A stretch of DNA of 64,000 bases from Drosophila pseudoobscura (lineage: Eukaryota > Arthropoda > Insecta > Diptera > Drosophilidae): the NCBI RefSeq assembly GCF_009870125.1, contig NC_046682.1, forward strand, positions 1,674,001 to 1,738,000. The letters are read 5' to 3'. How positions within the stretch are numbered: position 1 is the first letter of the stretch; every line of letters begins with the position of its first letter. The notes under the pieces are model-generated. The model worked only from the letters and a program-made list of their open reading frames with translations. It made no database searches and was not told where the DNA came from. Below, in pieces: positions 10,894-23,400 of the stretch. A program made the position numbers and the translations under genes.

Positions 10894-13800
10894 ATTAAGC
10901 TGCATGATAATTTTGTTGTAAGCCCAATGCCAACGTTGCCGAGCTGTTATTTCGGCCTGTCGTATCACTTGCATATGACCACCAACTACTTCCTCGGTTT
11001 CACCCCGCATGAGTGGCTTTCTCTTCAGGGACTTCAGTCTTTTTAAGTCAGCGAGATCAGACAATTGATCATTTATATCTTCATCTCCTGTGACTAGGTC
11101 AGGTGACACCTGTTCTTCACATCCAATTAAAATTGATTCTGATTCTTGAAGAATGCTGTCCTGCTTTTGAACCGGACGATGTGCTGGCGTCAGTTGCAAC
11201 GAAATATACTCCTGTCTAAATTTGTCTGTTTTTTGTGTCTGATTAATAGCCTCTTCGGTGGTGTCTTGTCGGGCTCCGACGCCAGTAAGGTCGATTTTAT
11301 TAGCCTTGCTCCCTTCGACGATACCAACGCTCCCACTAGAGCTTTCATCTAGATAATTGCCACTGTCTTCTTCACTTTGGTAGTGTTCGTAAAGAAAGTC
11401 ATCGTCCTGTCCTTCGTCAATGAAATCTAATGATGATTGATTGTTCGATAGCATCATTTTGGTTTGGTGCTGCTGTCTTTTGTTGCTGTTGCTTGGTTGC
11501 TGTTGTTGCTCTTGCTGTCTCTGTTGTTCAAGATACTTATATTCATCCTCCTCATTAAAATAGTCCTCCCGATAGTCATAACCACAATTGACGTGTTCAT
11601 AATAACCATTCGGCTGACTTGACGGTGTCGTCTGCTGATGACCCATGTAGTAATCACCCTGCTCACTATCAATGCAATAACTCGGATCTTTACCGATCGG
11701 TATATCCATATCATCTATATCGGATTCATCATCAAAGATCTCAGTAGGCATTTGTTTGATTAGCAGCCCCGACTTACCATTGATGGTGGGCAGTTTTTTG
11801 CCGGTGGATCCTGCTGGCGGCACCGTCGGCAATATTTTTGCCCCATTTCCAACAATTTGGGATTGCCCGGCTCTTACCATTGCTTCACGCTGGCCTTGAT
11901 TACCATTCGAATATAAGTTAGCAAATAACTTGTTATCGTCAGGGCTGAAGTCATGCACTTTGATATTACTATTCTCATAATCTTCGCCAGTATTTGAGTA
12001 ATGGCTTGACAGTAACTCCTGATTAGTCAGCTGATTGTTGTAATCGCTATTCACGATTGCATCAAATCCTGCGGATCCCATTTCAGTCTTCGGTGGATTA
12101 CTTGCATTAGGCGAGGACATAGCAGACACGTCACTCATATTATTGGGACGTGTCGCTGAAGGTGGCACTAATGATTTTTGTGTTACAGCTGATGCTACCG
12201 AAGAGGCGCCTTGGTTAACTGCTTGTGTTGCTGATTGCACAGCAGCCGCAGCTTTTCCGAAAATGGATCCAAGCATTCCACCACCGCCAGCTGTACCAGA
12301 AGACGCACTTGTTTTTGTCGGAGCCTCATTGGGATGTGATGGGATAACAGAATCGGTGATTTTCGATTTTGAAGCCAAGTAATGAAATGCTTCGGAAGCT
12401 CTTCCGAGCTTCATATCACTGGGTATGTCTTTATATGACTCATTGTAGCTGTAACTAACGTCGCTGTTACCTTCGACTGATGTTGGGTACGAATAGGGAT
12501 GCTCTGTGAAGCCATACTCTTCATCATGGTCCAGCATTACCACGCTCACTACTTCGTCAGTTAAATTGATCTCATCATAGGTTTCCACATAACCATAACC
12601 AGGATTAGTATATGTTGTTGAGCTGGGTGCAACGATTGCATTATTGTATACATGAGACTCGTTTATGGGGGTTAGTGTCGTACTACCGGCTGTGTATGGC
12701 TCCCCTAGCTTATATTCGTAAAGATTCTCTTCAAAGTTAGTTCCCATACAGACAGCACTAACTTCCAAAACGTTTTCTGTTGTTGTGGGCGTTGGTAAAG
12801 CAGCAGCCACACATGTTTCAGGTTGTGTTTGCTTGCTGGAGCTGGGGCTGGAGCTGGAAAGTAACCCACCCACAGCCGGTACAAACTTAGATGCTAGGCC
12901 AAATCCAAAACCCTTTTTACTGGTTATGTTAGCCTGCTGCTGTGTTGTTTCCACGGTTGAACTGACACCACTAAAAACGCCATCTAGTCCTCCCTTGAGA
13001 CCTTTGGATAGGCCGCCTAGCACACTCGTTGCCGCTGAAGCAACAACTTTGGCCTTTTGTTGCGTGGGCGTGGGTGACTTTTGGACAGGCTTATAATATC
13101 CACCCTGACCAGAGTTCAGGTTTGGTTCAATTAAGCCAACGTGATCCACCTTTTCGTTTGTTTTGCTTATAGAAATCTCCTTTTCTTCTCCGATGGTCAT
13201 TTCTAAGCTATTGTCTCTGTTTGACTTTGGCGCGGCAGTTGAGCAGGTTTCACTTTCAATATGGGATATGGCTGCAGTCAGTACTGTTACGTCGACATTG
13301 AAGCTGTCGTAAAAAGTATCATCGAACTCAGTAGCTATGAACACTGTTTCCGCGGGTTCGACGCTATTGATGGGTCGAAATTGAGTGTCTACTGAACATT
13401 CTGTGGTGGCAGTCGGTGCTAATGTTATTGAATTGTCCGAATCGTCAATTTTGACGACACTTTCCGATATAACAAAATCTGTTTTAGATTCCTGGCATAC
13501 TACAGGATAACTGAAATCTTTATATGTGTCAAAGTTAGACGGTGTTAATTCGGTTAAATAAGACTGCGATGGAAGCGTGCTTGTGATTGTGACCTTTCTT
13601 GAAATATCAAATTCTGTATTTTCAGTCGGAACAATGACATCGTTAGCCACGGAAATGTTGGCCTCAGTTCCAGTGACACTGACAGATGAGTTACTGTTAC
13701 AAATCTCTAGAATGGGTTGCGGCAGTTCGGGTAACTCAAATTTCTTCATATAATCGGTGTAGGATAATATTGGGGCTGTTGATGATGTCGAAGTTAACGT

Positions 13801-16266
13801 TGATGGTGAAGGTGAAGCTGAAGCTTCGCGGCTAGTGATAATTGGTTTTACTGTAGAGCTAGATGCGAAAACAGTTTTTGTGAACAAATCGTCAGAGTGA
13901 CTCCAACTCGAAGTTGTGAATAAGTCGTGAGAAAAATTTTTCGTTGGGGATATTGCTTCGGTTGCATGTTCTAAATTGGTAGTCTCGGTCGGTTTGCTGA
14001 ATAAATGCGAATATGTAGAGAGGGGTGAGGGTGAGTCACTCAAATTGAAATTAATCGGTAGTGGTGGCGTTGAAGTCGGGTCTGCAGGCTCAGCCTGAGG
14101 TGGTTGATAATTGACGGAGCTACTCCTTGCAACAGAATATGGAATGTGTGCGTTCAATGATGTCCCAGATAAGTTTAATGAATCAAAGAAATCATCATTT
14201 TTTAGGTTTTCATGGCCGTATGAGGGATCTATTGTTTTGGTGGTGCTGACAGCAATGGTGATATGATCTTCTTCATGTTCTCTGGAATAACTAATTGCAT
14301 CTAATGTATAAGGCTTTAGATATTCAGATATGTCAAAAATGGTTGCATCGGGCTTGCTAATGTGGGAGGATGATTCAGTTATGGTCGCAGCTAAAATCTC
14401 TGAGCTTGGTACTGGTTTTATCAATGATGGCTCCATTTTTAAATTCAGGTAGGAATCAGTCGATTCTTTTTCAGGAGTGCCGGCTATTGGCGAATTCTTC
14501 AGCTGCATCTGCAGACTAACACTGCAAGGCAGCTCCCTTGACAGACAAGGATGGGGTTCTAAGGGTACTGGAGGTGATACTGCCCAAGATTTCAGCACTA
14601 TATCATTTTCGGACGATGTCAAATCTACTTCATTGGTTTCGTTTTCCTTACTAACAAAAGCATAATAAGGTTGTGGGCTTTGGCTAGTGTGGCTTAGTAA
14701 GTTGGTGGTTGTAAGCATCGAAAAGCTTTCCGCTTCAGCTTCCGGTGATGAGCGAAAGGCTGCTGTGTCGTCTAAAGAACTAAATGGTAATGATGCCACT
14801 GATGCAGGAGCAGTCGACGCGTTCAAATTGGAAAGTAACTTGGAATGTTTTTTGGCCTGGAATTGGGAAGTTGGCAACTTTGGGAGCTGCTTTGGACGAT
14901 GATTTTTCTCTACGATGGGTGCTGAAGATTGTAATGAGGAACCTGATGTTTCATCTGAGGCTAAGGAGGCGGTTGTATACAATGTTGATGATTTGTACTG
15001 TGGCGTTGGTAGAAGTTTTGGCAATTTTCTAGTTGTCGTCGATGTCATCGTCATAGCAGTGATGGGAGTACTAGTAAGAACTTCCCCACTGCAAAACTTT
15101 GTCTCTGACCACCATCCTGAAGCTATTGCAGTGGCATTGGTACTGGTACTGGCGCCTAGTAGAGACTCCGTAGCTGTAGTTCTCTCCTCTGGTTTACTAG
15201 AGTTTTGAACTGGTACCCTAGTCTCACCAGATGCTATTACAGACGCCGTTGTCATTGCCATCATCAGAGAAATTTTACGCTGCTGCTGTAATTTATGTTG
15301 TGCGTTAGTTGTCGTGTTTGGCGGTGTATCGCTGTACGTTGACAGACTGTCCGCATTGTAGTTGCTCTCTTGGTAATGAGTGTAGTCTAATGGCAACATA
15401 GAAGTGTAAGGCCTTGCCATTTGTCCGAATGCGTCGTAGGTGATGGTCCCAGTGGCCTCTGTAGGTGGGGCCATACAAAGTGCTGTCATGGTTAGGTCAC
15501 CTATAGATGGATCTTCTGCGTATGTTGAATCTGCATTTAAATCAAATAAATTTTGACTTAAACTTGAGCGCTGAACTCGTCGTGCTCGTGTTCTCGGCAA
15601 GACACGCAATGGTGCTGCTGGCACCCTATTATCTGTAATTGTTGGTGCATAGCCAGTATGTCCATTGAGATTATTTTCGTAGACATTCTGGTAGGCGCCT
15701 GACCCATGGTCTTTTGCACTGTCATGATTGGGCAAGCAGGCACCATGGTGGCTGGTGTTTTCTCTTTGCGGGTACATATACATACCTTCCAGATCCATCT
15801 CCATTCCAATGTCACCTCGAACAGTCGACCCGTTCGCGACACCGTTACTACTGTCATTTTGATTGGCCGGCAGCAAAGGCAATAATTTTGTTGAGGTACA
15901 TTTTTGATTTCCATATTCAAAGCCATATTCAGCTGTGATAACCGTATTATTTCCATCCCAGTTGTCGGCAGCTTCTCCTTTCACACCTTGTTGGTCTTCC
16001 TTACTATAGTAATCTACATAGTCGTTATTATAGCTGCTATCTACATGTGTAAGTTCTGTTTCACTGGTCCAAATCCGCTCACTACCATAATTTAGCGGAT
16101 GGTTTAGTGGGTTTCTTAGATCACTGTACTCATCGTAGTACTCCGAGTTATCATTTACCCTATAGGGATTATTGCTGTTGTTTGGTTGATGACTGTTTGT
16201 TGATAAGGCATCATTTTTTTCATTATAGAAGTAGTCGTGCGGTACATAATGCTGGAAGAAAACCAT
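10894..16266 (-). CDS. unc-13: unc-13 alternative N-terminal exon (distal, Unc13A-type isoform)
   Basis: A single coding exon of 1,791 codons from ATG at 16266 (MVFFQHYVPHDYFYN) to a GTAAGT donor after position 10894, phase 0. The sequence is acidic, Ser/Thr-rich and poorly structured, with a Gly/Ser segment near residues 1060-1130 and a Gln-rich run near 1600. The last residues, ITARQRWHWAYNKIIMQLN, match the calmodulin-binding helix of Munc13-1 (Trp anchor followed by AFNK..MQL). That motif ends exactly at the donor, so the next codons come from the exon at 431-300. Known fly Unc13A carries such a calmodulin-binding segment and recruits vesicle release sites close to calcium channels at the active zone; the isoform name here is inferred from the motif and distal position. 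Its promoter and any 5' noncoding exons should lie above 16267. Confidence 0.87.
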
Positions 16267-17744
16267 CCGATTATAGTTTGTTCACCATCTTTATAGTTCT
16301 GTACTTTACCGTCATATTTTAAGATGTTTTTGTTGCCAGAAGCGTAATCTGGTATCGTTTTCCAAAAGTCTCTGCTCAAAACTGATCCTATAACTGTGTG
16401 GCATTGTAGCGTCACCCTACCATCAGAAAATACACATAAATACCTATGGATAGATTACGATGGAAATATCATTATTTAAAAAAATTGTATGCGTGCTTTG
16501 CAAGAAAAAAGAAATTGTAACTAACAAGACACTTTTAAAGGACTTTCAGGACTATTGAGATACATTCATTAGAAACCACAGAAGCCGGCCACTTCATTCA
16601 TACACATATATACATACATATGTATGTACCAATTTGTTTAGCATAGATCCCAGTTTCCGAAACATTTCCACGATTTGCTTTGTTGTATACACTTTACTAA
16701 GCAACACCAACACGTTACAGAAACATGTGCATGTTCAGATGTGCATTAGTCGTACATATGTTGTTGATAATCAGAAATCATAATATAACACAAAATACAC
16801 TTGGTATAACCTGTCTGCATTTTATTTAATCAAGTGCATTCAAATTGGCACATCCATATGTACATATGCATGCACGTACCGTACCACTAGGCTGGGCTGC
16901 ACACCCACACATTCAGTTATTCACATTCAATTCTAGTTATGTTTTTGTTATGCATCTGCATATGTACTTATATATATGTATGTATGTACTTTTTTAGAAC
17001 ATATTGCATGTAATAGGTTATTCATTTTTATTTATTTACTTGCATTTTTCAAGAATTTTCACATTTGGTTTGATTTATTAATTTCTAATGGATTAAAATT
17101 TAACCATTTGTGGTTTTGTTTTTTATAAAATTTTGTTTCATTATAATATTAATTTCAAACGCACCGTTAAGAACATTTGTAAGCATCTTATTTAAAAGCT
17201 TTTGCGCTGTTTAGCTTATGCGTTAATTAAGTAATCTTCCCACCATTTTGAAATTCTTTATGTTTAGCTTCGTTTTTCTTTGTACAGAGCAACTGAAAAA
17301 TGATTATTTTGTATTGTATAATTCGGATTGAGTAAAAAAAAACACTGGACATGCGCACAAGAGAAAGAGAATGACAGTAGCTGAGAGCTTAGATGTCAAC
17401 GCTATTCGAAGAGAATTGGACTACAGCTGTCAGTTGTTGAATGTTGCCACATATCTGATATGTCAGATGAGTAACAGGCATGACATACTAGTACTTGAGC
17501 CCCCACCCCCCCCAACACAAAACCGTTATGACCAAGTATTCCGAATAATTTCTAAAACTATTTTAAGATATCGTTGGCCCATTAAAGATTTCTATGCTGC
17601 CACTGCTCCTCAAAAACCAAGCACTTACCCGAATTTATTATTCTATATACTATTGACCCTGCAAACGTTGTTTTGCCATGTATATTATTTCTAGGAAACA
17701 TTTTTTAAGTTCAATAAAAATAACTATAAGTATTTGGGGATTTT
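16267..17744 (-). other. 5' flank of unc-13 (Unc13A-type)
   Basis: Sequence upstream of the distal unc-13 ATG. It has many TACATA/ATGTA repeats (for example 16605-16628 and 16955-16990) and no recognisable coding exon. The short plus-strand open frame at 17371-17694 shows no similarity that I recognise and is probably chance. Promoter and 5' UTR are expected here but cannot be delimited. Confidence 0.45.
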
Positions 17745-18300
17745 TTAAAATCTATTAGATTCGTTTGGCATTGGCAGCAATGAGCCCACTTTGTGATTTG
17801 TGGCCTTTGATTTTGAACGAGGAATTAAATTGTTGACCGTTTGCAGCAATATTGTTAACTACTTCTGTTGCTCCAAATGATGTCATTTGGAATCATGAAT
17901 TGAATGTGTGAATTGAGTTCAAAAACATGATAGAATCTGGATCTGTACCAATAAGTAAACCGTGCAATGGTTCAGGTGGTGTTTAATTTTTGGTTATTTG
18001 TACTTTTCCTGATGAGCAACACATCCCAACATAAATTTGAGTGCATGACAATACGGGCATTCCACTTTAGAATGAGCATAATATTTAACATCAGGCTCAT
18101 ACTGGAATGCTAGTCGTAGAAATAAATTTGATGTAAATGCTCGATGAAATTGTTCGCGTTATTGGTCAATTCCTCTACGTCTATTTTCGACTATGTATCT
18201 CCGCGTTACTCTCCGTTCTAGTTGCCTTTGTTGATTTCGTTCATCTCGGGCATCTTGCTATTGTGATTCACGAATCTGCGCCAGCTCACCTTAGATTCGT
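17745..18300 (-). mobile_element. Decayed Helitron/Helentron-encoded protein fragment
   Basis: Read on the minus strand with frameshifts and stops, the stretch gives, in order: an Arg/Gln-rich helix (NQQRQLERRVTRRYIVENR), FLRLAFQYEPDVKYYAHSKV, a zinc-finger-like CPYCHALKFMLGCVAHQEKY, then PPEPLHGLLIGTDPDS, and finally FQMTSFGATEVVNNI..NGQQFNSSFKIKG. These are the typical N-terminal blocks of Helitron Rep/helicase proteins of insects (C..C.A..W....CC...KV; YN..FQMTS.GA; FK.G). It is a fossil: at least one stop and one frame change are present and the Rep catalytic HUH and helicase parts are absent. It matters because nonautonomous DINE elements depend on such proteins. Confidence 0.72.
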
Positions 18301-18483
18301 ACTCTAGAGTGGTCTCATCGGGATAAAAAATATATGTGGGCCGATGCGCACCTAACCGATAAGCACACAAATTTTCACAAAAATTGGTCCAGCCATTTGG
18401 GAGGAATTTAGCAAAAAAGTTTGGGAAACGAGAATTTTATATATTACATAATGATTGAGTATAGGGATATATTGGTTTTTTTT

Positions 18484-18560
18484 TAGGTGCTTGTTACACT
18501 CAGAAGAAAGCGTTTCCGACCCCATAAGTATATATATTCCTATCAGCATCCAGATCCGAG
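18484..18560 (+). mobile_element. Short DINE-1-like fragment
   Basis: Contains AAGCGTTTCCGACCCCATAAG and TATATATTCCTATCAGCATC, a diverged copy of the DINE core upstream of the GTCY microsatellite, which is missing here. Confidence 0.6.
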
Positions 18561-19076
18561 ATAATATACATACGTGGGAGATAATAGTAGAGAAAAACAA
18601 GACTATAAAAATACCAAAAAAGTGAACTTTTGCTTATTTTAATGTTTTCTGATCAAAGGTAATGTGTATTGTGGACTTTTTGTCGGAAATGCCCATGTGT
18701 AATGTTAAAATATTTGTGTATCCCACAGATCACATCCCTTTTTGGGCAAAATTTAAAACATACATATTTGATGTTCGTCAGTAGGGACTCCAAATTTATC
18801 AGAGTAAGTGGGTCTTGGAAATGTTTGGCTGTTGCAAAGCCAATTGCCAATTTTAGACTCAGAAGAATCTATTCCGCAGGGTTATCTACCTCTGGGGTTG
18901 TAGACCACTTTGACAGAATCTGATAACCTGTTTTGTGTTAATGACATTCAAAGGATAATTCTGGCTGTTATATGATCCCTCTCAACCTTAATAGATTAAT
19001 CGTGTCTTTTATGAAGTGGTTTTTAATGTGCTTACCTCAATCCTAATTTAAAAGTAATGTTTCTTTGTCGAGCTTT

Positions 19077-19490
19077 TAATACCCGATACTCTAAAAGAGT
19101 ATAGCGGTGTATTCGATTGTGCGGGGGATGTGTGTTATGCCCAGAAGGAAGCGTTTCCGACCCCGTTTCTTGATCAGCATCAATAGTCGATTGAGCCATG
19201 TCTGTATGTCTAGTTCTCAGAGACTATAAGAGTTAGAGCAACGAAATTTTGTGTCCCGACTCCTTTGATATCACACTGAATCAAGCTTATTTCGAAATTT
19301 TCACACGCCCTCATAAAGAACGAAAATCTGTGGCAATTTCAAAGATACGAGAAAATAAAAATCGTATAATCATTCTTAATGACCCTACCTTGCAGACAGC
19401 AAAATCTAAATCAGATCGGATCATTATTGTAGACACACTCTTTGTCGTGCATCATGGAACAGTCATACTGATTACTGATATACTATATTA
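19077..19490 (+). mobile_element. DINE-1-like element, internally deleted (copy B)
   Basis: Begins ATACCCGATACTCTAAAAGAG, contains GAAGCGTTTCCGACCCC, CTCAGAGACTATAAGAG and GAACGAAAATCTGTGGC, and ends near CAGTCATACTGATTACTGATA, a degraded form of the 3' end. The GTCY microsatellite is almost lost. Orientation is plus. Confidence 0.7.
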
Positions 19491-20403
19491 AAATATTTCG
19501 GTTGTTACCTACCTTTTAACTTGTTAATCTGAGTGATGAGTTACATGTAAATCTGAGTTACATGTGAGTATTTTTGCAACTTAAAAAAGTGTTTTCGAAG
19601 TAATTTTTAAACGGTCGGATTATGATGTCCTTGGAGCCTCTAGACGTTCTATTTTTTTTTTACTGGATTGGCACTGCTAGTTTCCTTTTTAAATTTATTT
19701 GATTTTTCAGCACTTTATTTATTCCCGAAACAAAGAGCTCGCCAATGTTATAAGGATGTATTTAAAATTTATATGAAACGGATTACAAATATGTAATTTT
19801 TAAAGTAAAATACGCATGTAAAATTTATCCGTTTGTCGTTTTTCACCATTAAAAACATTATATTTAAAACTTTATCGTTCTGTTCAAGTTACAAATAGAT
19901 GGATAATCTCTTAGAGATAGAAACATAATCAATTATTCAGTTAAATCTATAAGCTGTACTGGGAAATTCTATTTTCACTTTAATTTTTTTTTGCACTTCC
20001 AAATTGGGATTGGTATAAATTTTCTAAATTCGCCTTTGCGTACATTTTGTAGCTGTCTATTTAGTCGTATTGGCGAACTAGACTAGCCAAAGCATTTCTT
20101 GTCCCTTTTTGTGGTGTTCTATAGCTATATTGTAAGAGCAACCATCTATAACTAGAAATTTCCTCTGGGTTTGCTTTATTTTACATATGTTATACACTTT
20201 CATATTATTCCATGTACTCGTAATGCAAGAACCGCAATATCTATTGAGATAAGTCCATATCGAATCATAGGTATATTTTTAAAGAGCTCTCTTCACAAAC
20301 CAGCTTTCTGTTTAATTAATTTTATTACAAATTTAAATATATTGTTTTTGTTTTTTATTCCCCTAAGTCGCTGTCTATGTCAGCTCTCCGAGTACTGTGC
20401 TGT
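19491..20403. other. Intergenic region between unc-13 5' flank and eIF4G 3' end
   Basis: AT-rich with no supported gene; its right end is the eIF4G 3' UTR (minus strand). Confidence 0.5.
20354..20359 (-). terminator. Candidate eIF4G poly(A) signal
   Basis: AATAAA on the minus strand about 45 nt downstream of the eIF4G stop codon (20404-20406). Position is plausible for a short 3' UTR; cleavage site not determinable. Confidence 0.5.
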
Positions 20404-23400
20404 TTAGTTGGTTTCATCATTGAATAATGAGTTAAAGAAGGGATTAAGACTTTTAACAGCAACGCCTAATAACGAAAAAAAAAGGAAAATTAATGAATGA
20501 CAAAGCGTGTATATTTGTAAATCTTCTTAAACTGCATCTTACCCTTTCCTGCTGATTGATCCTTTGAATCACGCCACTTACATAGCGACTCCTTCTGTAT
20601 AACATAGGCATCATATAGCTCACCAATTAGTTCACTTAATAGTCCTAAGCCAATCAAAAAATTATGAAAATGATAAAGCTATGTGCTCATATATGTATTT
20701 ATTTTCATACCTCTGGGATGCTCTAAGCTATGCACCAATAGTTGCATAGCATAGAGGCATTCCAATTGATGATCTTCATGCGAGTCGATGTATCGCTGCA
20801 AAACTGGTATACAAAACTTTTGGAAGATTTCGGGCTCTAGTTTGTAACTGTTGTCCTTGTACACAATTGCAAAATTACTCAACGTTTCAGTCAAGCCTCT
20901 AATAAACAGTTTATCAGCCACCAAAATATTTCCCTGAGAGCAACATTCAATAAGGAATTATTTTCATTATTAAATTAAACTACTTCAAACAATTTCGAGC
21001 CTTACGTTACTGTAATCGATGATGCAGTCTGCCGTCGCTCCTTCCTTTAGCAAATGCTCTATATGTTCTATCACATTTTTAACGTGCTTCTCTGGTGTTT
21101 CGCGCTGCTCAATCACTGGCGGTTTCGACTCGTTTTCCACATACTCTAGTCTCTGTTTCAAATTACATATAAATAATTGAGATTACATGTTATTGCATAA
21201 CAAACTTACATTGGATTCAATGAAATCGATAACTTCGTTGTCAGGCATAAAGTCGGACCAGTGCAGGTTGAACTTGATCCACATACTACGAGTGAAACTC
21301 GGTCCTACTTCTCGTGTACAGTATGTCAAATAGGTTTTGAGGAACTTTTTACCCACATTTGATGGGCTGTTGTCTTTCAGATTTTTGTTCCACAGATCTG
21401 ATACCGTCAATATTTTCTTCACAATTAGTGGTCCTACGAAGGAATCGATTAGTGATCTATTAGAACTGGAGGTCATCCTTTTATATTACCGGCAAATTGC
21501 AGAATATACAGCCAAAGTTCTGGAATATCAAAAATTAAATCGTTTGCGCACTCGGCAAATTCTTTGTACGCCAGTCTAAAGTGATCCACGGAGATGTAGT
21601 TCTGTTGTATTAGATGCGCCACGGTAATGGCCAGGTACCGCCTGTACTGTTTGCCCACATTGGCCAGATGTAAATAATCCGTTAATATGTAGTACAAGAA
21701 ACCACAACGCATGTCCTCCGGTACCCGTTTCATACACGCAACTACCGTCGGATTTACACCCTTGGAGGCTGCGGAAAGCTCTATCATTTCCGAGACAACC
21801 GCCTTGATCAGCTTCATGTCGGCATCACTGGGCTCGCTGAACACGGCCACAGGGGCCATAGGTCGATTTATCTGAACTGACGTTGCAGCGGCACTGGAAC
21901 TGGACGCAGCCGACTGCTGATCACCACCTCTGTAAAGGCCTCCAACGTTGACAGCGGAACTTCCTAGTGAGCTTTGTGCCTATTTGTAAATTAAATATTT
22001 ATAAAATTATTCAGTGGAGACCAAGCATACAATATCATTCATGGCGTCTGAATCTTTTCCATTTTATTAGATTTGAAAAATTAATTAAGAATGTTTTACT
22101 TACCTTGCCAGTAACTCGAACTGATGGAGCCTGTTGTGTATATTTTGAGTGACTAGCAGACTTTTGAACTGAAGAGTTTATCAATCCGCGACTCTGCTGT
22201 CCAGCGCGAGAGGAAGAATTCTCCCGCGATCCCTGTGATGATCCAGTTCTCGAGTTGAGACCTAAATAATTGGCATTTACTTTGAGTTAAATTTTACGAA
22301 AAAACAAACCTCTATCGCCATAACGATCACGCTCCATAGATCCCTTGTTGTATGATCCCTTGTTTCTGGGGCCACTGCGGTCACGGTCACGATCCCGATC
22401 CCGTTCGCTGCTATTCTTATCCACTAGGGACGACAACAATGCAAAGGGATTGGATGGCGTAGTTGTGGGAGCAGAAGATTGTCTCGCAGCTTCAAAATTC
22501 CAAATAAATTGAGTTAGACCACCCATTTTTTTGTTCTCTATGTTTTGGCTTATGTGTAAACTCTGAAAAGAAGAAAGCAAATAAATTAACAACCAAACTA
22601 ATGGACTGTGTAACTTAACAAATTTAAAACAAGAAAGGAATGGAATGTCCACTTGGACTTTTTTGACACCAAACGAACAGAGCAAGGCGAACCTTTATCG
22701 ACTGTAGTTCTGATTCTGGCCGATTGTTACAACTATTGATGACATAAGTGAAAAAAACGTGTCTTACCAGACCCTCCAGTTTATTGCTATCAAGAGCTTG
22801 AGAGCGGCTGCCCTTGCTTGTTTGTACATGCCATGTGTCATCGTTGTTTCCGTTAGAATGACCAGCACCACTGGAGCCACTGCCTCCGCCTCCGTTGTTT
22901 TGCTGCTGGTGTCGCAGGTTTCCATTGTCCCCGCGCTGACTGTGACTGCCGGAATAGCCGCTGCCAGAACGAGAATCTCCGAATCGAGCATTGCTGCGAT
23001 CGTCTCGTTTTCCCGATCCTCCCTGGGACCCAACGGGGGTAGTGCCGGAGAGCGGACCAAAATATTGCGCTGATAGCTGCTCGTTCTTGGTCTCCTTTTC
23101 GATTTGTCCCATGGTTTTCGGTGCTTCGTTGCGTGTCGATTGCCATTTGTTCTTGCGCAGATCTATCACGTCTTGGAGCATAAACCGCACGCGGGAGCTT
23201 ACTTTGGCGCCGTCTTTGTCGGTCTTGGAAGCGATTGCCTGCATTCTGGCTATGGACTTCTCCAGCGAATAGCATCGTGACGGTTCCTTAGAGCTGACGG
23301 GGGTCTGCTCAAACTTGGCCCCGACGGTTGTCAGCAGCTTGCAGAGGCACTCAAGCATATCCTCCGAGTGCGGATTCAGCAGAGTATCAATGCAGGAGTA

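Noticed and set aside
17371..17694. 107-codon plus-strand open frame
   Set aside because: No splice context, no recognisable domain, ends in AT-rich DNA; probably chance.
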